From: an uncultured Coriobacteriaceae bacterium
GTDB taxonomy: Bacteria; Actinomycetota; Coriobacteriia; Coriobacteriales; Atopobiaceae
Direction: 5' to 3'
Length of the DNA stretch: 34,273 bases
NCBI GenBank assembly: GCA_902798915.1
Contig: CADBYM010000041.1
Span: 1 to 34,273, forward strand
The notes under the pieces are model-generated. The model searched no databases. It worked only from the letters and a program-made list of their open reading frames with translations, and was not told the DNA's origin. The position numbers and the translations under genes are program-made. Numbering within the stretch: position 1 is the first letter of the stretch; every line of letters starts with the position of its first letter. Of the stretch, positions 23,605 to 32,200 are shown one piece after another.

Positions 23605-24999
23605 ATGACTGAGGCATTCGAGCGGGCAATACGGACGCGCATCAAGGCGATATCGGACACGCCCGAGGCAAGGAGGCAGGCGCTTGCCCAGCACCTCACG
23701 CCACCCGAGGTGGCAGAGCTCGCGGCAAGCTTATTCAGCGATGCCGGCCAGGGTCTGAATTGTCTCGACCTAGGTGGGGGAACAGGTATTTTGTCGGTTG
23801 CGTTGCTCGAGCGGTATGGGGATCAAGTCAAACGAATCGACACTATTGAACTGGATCCAACGCTTGCGCAAGTGTACGACGAGGAGCTAAGGGAACGAGT
23901 GGGGGGCAAGACCATCCTCGGTGACGCGCTGATTGTCGGTGCGAATGATGGAACTGGGTATGATCGTGTCATCCTGAATCCGCCTTACAAGAAGATGGCA
24001 TCCAGTGACCCTAGGCAGTCGCACCTACCAGCTCATTCCGCGAACCTGTATTCGGCGTTCATAATGCGAGGCATAGAGCATCTGAGGGATGGCGGAGAGC
24101 TGGTGGCAATCGTCCCAAGGTCCTGGACAAACGGTGACTACTTCACCCCGTTCCGCCATTTCGTCCTATCGCAGTGCTCACTCGACATACTCCACGTCTA
24201 CGGTTCCCGTGATGAGGTCTTCTCCGATACGAACGTACTGCAGGAGACGATGATTGTGCGGTTCTCCAAGAGGAGACAGGCAGACACGATACGGGTCAGT
24301 GAGTCGGTCGTAAAGGGCGCCGCGCCCATCGTCAGGGAGTACAAGGCGAGGGATCTGATAGTTGGGGATAAGCTCGTGGTGCGCATATCACCTGAGGAGA
24401 GTACGAGTCTCGGTGAAACCGTTGAGAGTGTCGGTCTGTGCCCCTCAACGGGCAAGGTGGTTGATTTTCGTAGCAGGGAGTACATCACGAACGAAAAGCC
24501 AAAGGAACGTCCATCGGTGCCCCTTATCTATGTTGGGAACTTCCCCAAGGGACAACTCCAACACCCACTGTCATTCGGCAAGGGACAGTGGTTCTGCCTG
24601 GACGACGATTGGGCGACCAAGCAGGTGTGTGATCCTGGTGCCTATGTGCTCGTCAAGCGGTTCTCGGCTAAGGAGGAGCGTCGTCGGGTGGTCGCATATC
24701 CGCTTGTGGTGGACGCTCCCGTGGCGCTGGAGAACCATTCGTCGTTCCTGCACCAAGGACGACCGCGCAGAGTCGTGCCATTACGGTCGGCAGACCTCGC
24801 ATATGGGCTGTCGTTATGGCTTAACAGCACCTTTATTGACGAATGGTTCCGTGGCGTGTCTGGCTCCACTCAAGTCAACGCTGGCGATATCAAGAAGATG
24901 CCTTGTCCAACTCTTGACGAGCTGGAGATCCTTGGGCGGAAGTGGTCTGCAGGAATGGACCAAGAGGTAATCGACGAGGTTTGCGGGGTGTTGATGTGA
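23605..24999 (+). CDS. DNA adenine-N6 methyltransferase of a BsuBI/PstI-type system
   Basis: A 464-residue gamma-class adenine methyltransferase. Motif I is DLGGGTG (residues 55-61), the catalytic motif IV is NPPY (125-128), and the C-terminal half is a target-recognition region (LYSAFI... to STQVNAGDIKKMP). The order (motif I before IV, then TRD) and the neighbouring PstI-like nuclease indicate M.PstI/M.BsuBI specificity, so the inner A of CTGCAG is the predicted target (inference). The start ATG 23605 has only a distant GAAGGA site. The gene itself contains CTGCAG at 24238 and 24947. Its stop overlaps the nuclease start by one base. Confidence 0.88.
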   Translation: MTEAFERAIRTRIKAISDTPEARRQALAQHLTPPEVAELAASLFSDAGQGLNCLDLGGGTGILSVALLERYGDQVKRIDTIELDPTLAQVYDEELRERVGGKTILGDALIVGANDGTGYDRVILNPPYKKMASSDPRQSHLPAHSANLYSAFIMRGIEHLRDGGELVAIVPRSWTNGDYFTPFRHFVLSQCSLDILHVYGSRDEVFSDTNVLQETMIVRFSKRRQADTIRVSESVVKGAAPIVREYKARDLIVGDKLVVRISPEESTSLGETVESVGLCPSTGKVVDFRSREYITNEKPKERPSVPLIYVGNFPKGQLQHPLSFGKGQWFCLDDDWATKQVCDPGAYVLVKRFSAKEERRRVVAYPLVVDAPVALENHSSFLHQGRPRRVVPLRSADLAYGLSLWLNSTFIDEWFRGVSGSTQVNAGDIKKMPCPTLDELEILGRKWSAGMDQEVIDEVCGVLM

Positions 25000-25985
25000 T
25001 GGAACGATATGCTCCAGGGTACGACGACTTCGACGGGCGTTCGGTAAGCGACCTGTTGGAACGAACAGAAGACCTTCTCGCGGCACTCGGTATGGACAAG
25101 GAGCGTTGCAACGAACGTTCTGCGATGACCTTCCTCGCTCTTGCCGACATGTGTCCGGGTGCAGACTGGACGACCGCAACGAATGAGATGTACACCACGA
25201 GGCAAATCATGGACTGGATACGGGACCAGATGGGTGTCGACTACGCCCCTAATACGAGGGAGACCATTAGGCGCTTCACCCTACATCAGTTTATGGCGGG
25301 TGGGCTTGTGCAATTCAATGCGGACGACCCCAACCGTCCTGTCAACTCGCTAAGGAGCAACTACCGGGTTGTGCCTCCGCTCCTGCCGGTAATACGAGGA
25401 ATAGACACTCCCGAATACCCGAACTTGCTTGAGACGTTCTTGTCCGGTATCAAGACTTGGAACCAGCAGGTAGCCGAGGAGAGGAAGATGGCCAGGGTAC
25501 CAGTTAGGATGCCGGACGGAACTGACATGACGCTCTCGGCGGGTGGCCAGAATGTGCTTATCAAGAAGATGATCGAGGAGTTCTGCCCAAGGTTCGTGCC
25601 GGGTGGAGTGGTTCTTTACATAGATGATACTGACAAGGCGCTCGGCGGTGTCGTGGATGACGTCCTGAGAGTGCTCGGCATTGAGATACCCGAACACGGC
25701 AAGGCACCCGATCTCATCGTGTGGGACAGGGAGAACAACTGGGTCTTCATGATGGAAGCCTGTTCCACCCATGGCCCAGTGGATGTGATGCGCAAACAAG
25801 AGCTGAGGACACTATTCGGCGGCACCAAGGCCCCCGCGGTGTTCGTGTCCTGCTTCCCTGACCGCGCCGTTATGGGCAGGTACCTCGCTGATCTCGCCTG
25901 GGAAACTGAGGCATGGTGCGCCGATGCGCCAGATCACATGATTCACCTCGACGGAGCAAGGTTCCTCGGCCCATACGAGGACTGA
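24999..25985 (+). CDS. BsuBI/PstI-family type II restriction endonuclease
   Basis: A 328-residue nuclease. The C-terminal half has the family pattern: GGQNVLIKKMIEEFCPRF, then APDLIVWDRENNWVFMMEAC (P237-D238 and E253, the probable PD-(D/E)xK core), THGPVDVMRKQELR and ending in WETEAWCADAPDHMIHLDGA, with RFLGPYED after it. The N-terminal half (about 1-165) is the helical DNA-reading part. ATG 24999 shares one base with the methyltransferase stop, so the nuclease is made by coupled translation. Predicted target CTGCAG. No frameshift or missing key residue is seen, so the system looks active. Confidence 0.9.
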   Translation: MERYAPGYDDFDGRSVSDLLERTEDLLAALGMDKERCNERSAMTFLALADMCPGADWTTATNEMYTTRQIMDWIRDQMGVDYAPNTRETIRRFTLHQFMAGGLVQFNADDPNRPVNSLRSNYRVVPPLLPVIRGIDTPEYPNLLETFLSGIKTWNQQVAEERKMARVPVRMPDGTDMTLSAGGQNVLIKKMIEEFCPRFVPGGVVLYIDDTDKALGGVVDDVLRVLGIEIPEHGKAPDLIVWDRENNWVFMMEACSTHGPVDVMRKQELRTLFGGTKAPAVFVSCFPDRAVMGRYLADLAWETEAWCADAPDHMIHLDGARFLGPYED

Positions 25986-26600
25986 GCAAATGGTATGCCG
26001 CTCGTTATGCGCTTGGCTTAGCAGTGCTTGAGGCGACCGGTGCTTTCGAACGCGCTTATGGAACTACGCATGTGACACGATGGCAAGGGAATTGTTGTGA
26101 GCATTTGCGAGTTCCTCTGCGCCTCTTATCGTTGTCGGACTTGTGCGCTTCGGGTTCGGCCACGCGCGTGTCGAGAAGAGCCGCATTTAGTATAGGTGTG
26201 CCCATCATGCAGATGCCCTCCCTACAGGCTCCTGGCGGACGAAGGCCGGAATCCCCGCACGATGGTGGTGTTCCTGCATGACGCTGCGCGCGTCGCGAAG
26301 GTCGTGCAAGCGCTGGGCGAGCCGGACGGCGCAGGCGCATGAGTCCGATGTGCAGCTCCTCTCCACGTGCCAACTCATATTGGTAATGGTGCTTGTGGGA
26401 TACCATGTATACATGGTACTATGAGCATTAGAGTAGCTGAAACAGCCCTGCATTCCACGCCGACTCGCCAACCTCAGAGCGGCGGGAGGCGGCTAGTCAT
26501 GGTATTGGCCGGAACAGCTGCTGAGTTTGCTGAGAAGCATGGACGTCCGATTGGGCTCGCGAAGAAGGCATGTCGGCTTGTGGCCTGCAAGGAGGGTGAC
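25986..26600. other. Region without a convincing gene between the nuclease and the adhesin
   Basis: These 615 bases have several short open frames, none with a good start and ribosome site. Two look faintly coding: WYAARYALGLAVLEATGAF (from about 25990, plus strand) and RTMVVFLHDAARVAKVVQAL (within 26196-26342, 48 codons from GTG), so decayed genes are possible. A short frame from ATG 26421 (MSIRVAETAL) runs into the adhesin frame. An 18-bp palindrome and a promoter-like box lie at 26401-26422. Confidence 0.5.
26401..26422 (+). promoter_or_regulatory. 18-bp perfect palindrome over an extended -10 box
   Basis: TACCATGTATACATGGTA (26401-26418) is its own reverse complement. It overlaps TGG-TACTAT (26414-26422), a plausible extended -10 element, about 180 bases upstream of the adhesin start. 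This is the typical geometry of a repressor operator. The regulator is not identified. Confidence 0.6.
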
Positions 26601-29261
26601 ATGAGGACTATAGGGTATTGCCACGGCTTTGCGCGGAATGCGCTGGCAGGCATCCTGACGACGCTCGTGGCGGCGGCGATGATCCTGCCAACGCGCGCGT
26701 TGGCGGAAGAGAGAAAAGGGCAAGGAAGCGCATGGTATGAAGTAAGTCATGCAGATGGCTATGAACTCGCATCACCCGAGCAGATCCGAGCTGCGTACTA
26801 CCTGTTTGCTACGGACGGGCAGGACTGGTGGAGCGGCAGCTACCACGCTCCTTCAGAGGACTATGTTACCGCCATGATCGGAAAACCGGGTTTCACGGCA
26901 TCGGTGATCGCATGGAAGACCGCGAACATTGTGTTCGACCCGAGCGAGGTAGCGAGGTACCTCTCCGAGTTCGACCCGACAGACGGTGAAGCGCCCGACC
27001 CCCTCGGCGAGAAGGATTACTACGAGGCGCTTCTGTTCGACATTCTTTACGAACAGTCGTACAGCGTCAAGCTGCTCGACTCGCTTAACGCCTCGTTAAA
27101 GGAGAACAAGGTCAACCTGCTCCACACCACGTACAAGCAGTATCGCACCAACTTTGGGTTCGACTACCAGCTAGGCAATGGGCTGACTTACGACGAAGGT
27201 GCCATGGTTGACCAGTGTTTATGGGATCAGATAGTGAATGAGGGCCTCTACGGCTACGAAGCCCAGTTCAAGAAGTACCTGGACGAAGTTAACACCATGG
27301 AGGGCAAGGTCGAGCGAGTTTCGAACCTACTTGCTATGCAGGATGTGGCTGACTCACAGATTCGCGTGCTCGAAGAGCTGCGCGACAGGTGCGAAGGCGA
27401 CGCATCGCTACTCTCGCTTAAAGCCGCGTGCGACGAGCTACTGCTGGTCTATGACCAGGAGTCGTTCGGGGCGAAGTATTTCATCGCGAGCCAGATGTTC
27501 CCCATCACGATAAAGGACGGGCTGAAGGCGCTCTACTCAAAGGTCTGGACGGGACTGACGAACGTCCTCGGTGGACCTTGGAAAACGCTGAGCGGTGCAG
27601 TTACCCTCGGCAAGACCTTTGCTGACATGTGGCTCTCAACGGATGCCCAGATAGAGAAGTATTTCCAGATGAGCTGCCTCATGAGTATCCGTCAGGTCCT
27701 GTCGCCTATGTGCTCGGAAGCACGACTTGGCTACCTCTCTGCCCCGACGCAGGAGAACGCCGAGTCGTATCTCGCCATAATGGACATGCTGATGGGCGTG
27801 TACGAGCTGGAGCTGAAGCAGTCCAAGGACTACGTGTCAATCCTTGACAATGCGCTAATAGACCAAGTGCTGGAGCACTACGATGCCTATGAGTCACATA
27901 GCGCGCTAATCGCGGGATTCGACAGTGAACGGACGAAGATGCAGCGCGAGTACGAGTTCTCGAAGGAAGCCTCGACGGCCATCGCCGTCCAAACTGCGGA
28001 TTCTTTCGAAAACGTGTACGGGGACAACGCGCTCGTTATCGCAAGCCAGCAGGAGTTCGACTGGTATTGCCAGCTGTACGCGGACCTGAAGGCCGTCAAT
28101 GAGGAGTGGGTGACGCGACTGCCGGTCAAGTGCAATGCGGACATCACTATCGATGGATTGGAGTGGGAGATCGGACCGGCAGAGTTCAAGAAGCTTACGA
28201 TTGATAATGGGGCCCGTCTATATATCATTGGTGATGTTAAAGCTAGCCAGCTCAATATAGACCATCAGTCGAATCTGAAGACGTGCGGAGGTGTCGTCTG
28301 CGGGTTTGTCAACAACGTATCCCTCTCCCTTTCCGGCGGGTCGACCCTCGATGTCGCGGGCGCGCTCTCTTCGTCGGGCGCGATCGTTCTGTCCTCCTCT
28401 GTGCTCACCTGCGGCTCGCTGTCACGCTCGGGCGGCGGGGCGGACCTCCGCCTCTCCGGTGGGTCCGGCGTGGACGTCTCGGGCGACGCGAAGGTCTGGC
28501 TCGCGCAGATGGGCGAGGGCTGCGCCCTGCGCGTCGGCGGGAACCTGTCTCTAGACGCATCGCAGGGCCAGTCCGCTGGCACCGTCGAGGTCGGGGGCGA
28601 CCTCACGGTGGCGTCGGATGGCAACTACTACGGAGAGAAGTCCCACCTCCTCGTCCTCTGCGGCGCGGCGGACCAAGCTGTGACGGGGGGGCGCTACAGC
28701 TTCTCCGCGCCGGTCGTGCTTCGCAACCCGGCGGCCACGCTCGACGTCCCCGACGCCAACCTCACGCTCGCCGAGGACGGCTCGTGCGCGTCACTCTCCT
28801 GCAAATCGCTCGACCTCGAGGGCCACTCGCTCGAGGTGGCGGGGGACGTCAAGGCGCCGAGGTGCTCACTGCCCGCCGGGTCCTCGCTCTCCTGCGCCGC
28901 GCTGACTCCTCCCTGTCGTGCGCCGGGCTGTCGGGCGGGGAGCTGCGCATCGGCGGGGCGTCGCGCGTGGACGCCTCGGGCGACGCGAGGGTTGGCATGT
29001 TCTCCTCGTCGCCCGGCACCGTGCTGCGGGTCGGGGGAGCCCTCACCGTCGGGAGCGATGCCTGGACCACGGTCGGAGACGTCGCGGGCACGGTCGAGGC
29101 GTTCGGTGACGTCACCTTCGCGGGCAACAGCGGCTTCGAGGGTAGGGGCGGCGGCGTCCTCGTGCTGTGCGGCGACGGCGCGCAGGAGGTGGCGGGCGGC
29201 GGCAGCCAGTCGGCATACCAGGGGCCGACTTACTCCTGCATGCCCGAGAGGGTCGCGATGA
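26601..29261 (+). CDS. Giant secreted adhesin-like protein, N-terminal part (frameshifted)
   Basis: The frame starts at ATG 26601 directly behind a strong AAGGAGGG. The first 35 residues are a signal peptide (basic start, hydrophobic LAGILTTLVAAAMIL, cleavage after TRALA). Residues about 40-530 are mostly helical and of unknown family. From about 531, short beta repeats begin, rich in Gly/Ser with patterns like LSGGSTLDVAGAL and VEVGGDLTVASDG, resembling a right-handed beta-helix of a surface protein. True reading ends near base 28906, where a 16-bp deletion shifts the frame; the last 118 or so residues up to the stop (29259-29261), rich in Arg and Ala, are out-of-frame translation. The natural product continues in another frame to the window end. 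Confidence 0.8.
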   Translation: MRTIGYCHGFARNALAGILTTLVAAAMILPTRALAEERKGQGSAWYEVSHADGYELASPEQIRAAYYLFATDGQDWWSGSYHAPSEDYVTAMIGKPGFTASVIAWKTANIVFDPSEVARYLSEFDPTDGEAPDPLGEKDYYEALLFDILYEQSYSVKLLDSLNASLKENKVNLLHTTYKQYRTNFGFDYQLGNGLTYDEGAMVDQCLWDQIVNEGLYGYEAQFKKYLDEVNTMEGKVERVSNLLAMQDVADSQIRVLEELRDRCEGDASLLSLKAACDELLLVYDQESFGAKYFIASQMFPITIKDGLKALYSKVWTGLTNVLGGPWKTLSGAVTLGKTFADMWLSTDAQIEKYFQMSCLMSIRQVLSPMCSEARLGYLSAPTQENAESYLAIMDMLMGVYELELKQSKDYVSILDNALIDQVLEHYDAYESHSALIAGFDSERTKMQREYEFSKEASTAIAVQTADSFENVYGDNALVIASQQEFDWYCQLYADLKAVNEEWVTRLPVKCNADITIDGLEWEIGPAEFKKLTIDNGARLYIIGDVKASQLNIDHQSNLKTCGGVVCGFVNNVSLSLSGGSTLDVAGALSSSGAIVLSSSVLTCGSLSRSGGGADLRLSGGSGVDVSGDAKVWLAQMGEGCALRVGGNLSLDASQGQSAGTVEVGGDLTVASDGNYYGEKSHLLVLCGAADQAVTGGRYSFSAPVVLRNPAATLDVPDANLTLAEDGSCASLSCKSLDLEGHSLEVAGDVKAPRCSLPAGSSLSCAALTPPCRAPGCRAGSCASAGRRAWTPRATRGLACSPRRPAPCCGSGEPSPSGAMPGPRSETSRARSRRSVTSPSRATAASRVGAAASSCCAATARRRWRAAAASRHTRGRLTPACPRGSR
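28808..28986 (+). repeat. Adhesin direct repeat, copy 1 (16-bp deletion)
   Basis: It matches 29347-29541 base for base except that 16 bases (29446-29461 in copy 2) are missing after 28906. Since 16 is not a multiple of three, the deletion breaks the frame. A shorter related copy lies at 29841-29919. Confidence 0.95.
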
Positions 29262-32200
29262 GGAACCCGCTCGCGGCCGTGGGCCTTCCGCGGGCAAGCC
29301 TGACCCTGACCGAGGACGGTTCCGCGAGCTCGATCGACTGCAGCAAGCTCGACCTCGAGGGCCACTCGCTCGAGGTGGCGGGGGACGTCAAGGCGCCGAG
29401 GTGCTCACTGCCCGCCGGGTCCTCGCTCTCCTGCGCCGCGCTGACCTCGCTGGCCGGCTCGTCCTCCCTGTCGTGCGCCGGGCTGTCGGGCGGGGAGCTG
29501 CGCATCGGCGGGGCGTCGCGCGTGGACGCCTCGGGCGACGCACAAATCCCGACTCTCAATATGTCAGAGGAATCGACGCTCTGCGTTCATGGCGACCTAT
29601 CGCTTGGCCATACGGGATACGACTCTGGCCAAGTCTCCGGTACTATTGAGGCGTATGGGGATGTTGTCTACGCGGGGAATTGCGGGTGCAGAGGCGGCAC
29701 TCTTGCCTTGTGCGGTGACCAACCACAGTCTGTGTCGGGGGGCGGTTCGTCGTCCAATGCGTATGGGAGCATGCCCTCTGAGCTGGCTCCAAGGAATCCG
29801 CTGGCCATCGTCGACTTGCCGAGTGTCGATCTCGCTCTCGCCGAGGACGGCTCGTGCGCGTCGCTCTCCTGCAGCAAGCTCGACCTCAAGGGCCACTCGC
29901 TCGAGGTGGCGGGGGACGCTTCATTCGTCTGTTCCGGCATGACCACCGAGAGTGTTCTGCACGTTGGTGGGAACCTGTCTGCACGCACATCGCAGGGCCA
30001 GTCCGCTGGCACCGTCGAAGTCTGTGGCGACTTTACAACCACAGGTACCTACTCCTCATCTGGCACGCACGTCGTTGTCTTCTGTGGAGATGGCCCGCAG
30101 GCCGCACCCAGTTCCAGGCTCTACAACGTCGTGAACGCGCACGCCGACGAGTCCGAGGTCACGGGCCTCAGCTATAACGGCACCTACATACACGACCCGG
30201 ATTACCAGACGGGCGACCGCTACATCCAGCTCGCGACCGCCTCCAACATGGAATACACGGGCGGCTACGTCGCACCCATGGTGAAGTACGGCTCCCTCGA
30301 ACTCGAGGAGGGCAAGGACTACGAGGTCGTGACGAACACGGGCGACGGGCAGGTCGCCGTGGGCACGTACGACCTCGAGCTCGTTGGCCTCTCGCCGTAC
30401 AAGGGGTCGAAGACCTTCGCGTACCAGATCACGCGCGCGAACATATCGGGTGCAACCGTCACGGGTGTAGCGGACGTGACCTACGACGGCCAGGTCCACC
30501 AGCCCGAGGTCGCGGTGACGCTCGGCGACCGCACCCTCCAGAAGGACGTCGACTACACCGTCTCCTACGGCGGCAACAAATCCGTGGGCACCGGCTACGT
30601 ATACGTCAACGGCAAAGGTAGCTACATGGGCTCCAAGACGCTCACCTTCAAGATCAGCCCCACCGAGGCGGCCCAGCGCGTCATCGACCTCATCGCGGCG
30701 CTCAACACGAGCTACCTCTCTGGCGAGGAGGGCATTGTCGCCGCGCGCGCGGCCTACGATGCGCTCGCGCAGGTGGACAAGGAGGCAGTGACCAACTACT
30801 CGAGGCTCACGAGCGTCGAGTCCACCATGAGGAGCCTGCACGAGGCGGTCGAGGCGGCGGAGGCCGCGATCGCCGACGCCGAGACGTTCTTGACGGAGAC
30901 ACCGGTGGGCACGGATGGGTCCGACGTCGATGAGGACAAGTCCTGGCTCACCCAGGCGCAGGTGGACGGCATCAACTCCAAGGTTGTGAGCCTGCAAGGG
31001 TACATTGACGCGGGTGGCACCCTCTCCAACCTGCGCAACGCCACGAACAACCTCACCTCTACCTGCAACACCGCCAGATCCGCAATGAAGACCCAGTTGG
31101 GCACAAGGCACGTGCCGGGAGAGCCCGTCACGGAGAACCTCGTCGCTCCGACCTGTACCGAAGCAGGCTCACACGACCTCGTGACGTACTGCGAGGTGTG
31201 CGGCGAGGAGCTTTCGCGCGAGGCGGTCGCGGAAGCCGTGCTTGGGCACGACTACCAGAGCAGCGTGGTGGAGCCCACATGGGACGAGGGCGGCCATACG
31301 GACCACACCTGCAACCGCTGCGGCGACCACTACGAGGACGAGCAGACCGATTCGCTCAAGGTGCAGGCGGCCAGGACGCTCGCGACCTCCATCGAGGCGC
31401 TGCCTGCGCCCGACGACCTCATGCTCGACGACTCCGCGACGGTCGAGGCCCTGCGCGCAGCCTACGACGAGCTCGACGACGAGCAGCGCACGTACGTGAC
31501 CAACCTCAACAAGCTCGAGCTTGCCGAGGCGCGCATCGCCGACCTGCAGGCGGCGAAGGCCGTGAAGGACGCAATCGATGCCCTCCCCGCGACCGACGAC
31601 CTCACGCTTCAGGATCAGGCCGCCGTCGAGCAAGTACGCGCGCAGTACGTCGCCCTTACCGACGCCCAGAAGGCGTTTGTGTCCAACGTCGATCGTCTCG
31701 AGGAGGCGGAGCAAGCGATTGCAGACCTTATCGCCGAGCTTCCGTTGGTGGGCTCTTGTGTGTGGGAGCTTACCGATGCGGGCGAACTGGTTGTGTCGCC
31801 GATGCCCGGTCGCGCTTCCGGCACGCTACCCGACAGCTGGGGTGGCGTGCACGACCCATGGCTCTGGGCCGAGCTGCTGGGCGAGAATCGGCTGACAGGG
31901 GTGACCTCCATCAGCTTCGAGCCCGGCGTCGCGGCAGGCGCATCGCTCGCTGGTTTCCTTGGAGACGGACGCACCGAGGAGTTCTTCCCGAACCTCCGCT
32001 CCGTTGACCTCGCGAACCTCGACGCCTCTGCCGTGACGGACGTCTCTGGGCTGTTCCGTGGCTACGCGTCGCTCGAGACGGTAACCGGCATCGAGTCCCT
32101 CGTGGGGGCTGGCGTGACGAGTGCCTCCGGCATGTTCGCGGGCTGTACAGCGGTCAGGGTGCTCGACCTCTCCTCTTGGGACCTCTCGGGGCTGCAGGGC

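Larger units (their letters stand above)
28558..30018 (+). repeat. 31-bp repeat pair in the beta-repeat region
   Basis: The 31 bases at 28558-28588 recur exactly at 29988-30018, encoding SQGQSAGTVEV in both. The first copy is in the upstream frame and the second in the downstream frame, an internal check that both frames are truly coding and that the break lies between them. Confidence 0.85.

Noticed and set aside
26196..26342. Small plus-strand frame of 48 codons with RTMVVFLHDAARVAK
   Set aside because: Looks faintly coding but has no ribosome site, an unsupported GTG start and no recognised family; kept only as a possible remnant.
26367..26600. Longer N-terminus for the adhesin (starts at 26367 or 26421)
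   Set aside because: A strong ribosome site and a complete signal peptide place the start at 26601; a 60-78 residue extension before a signal peptide would be odd.
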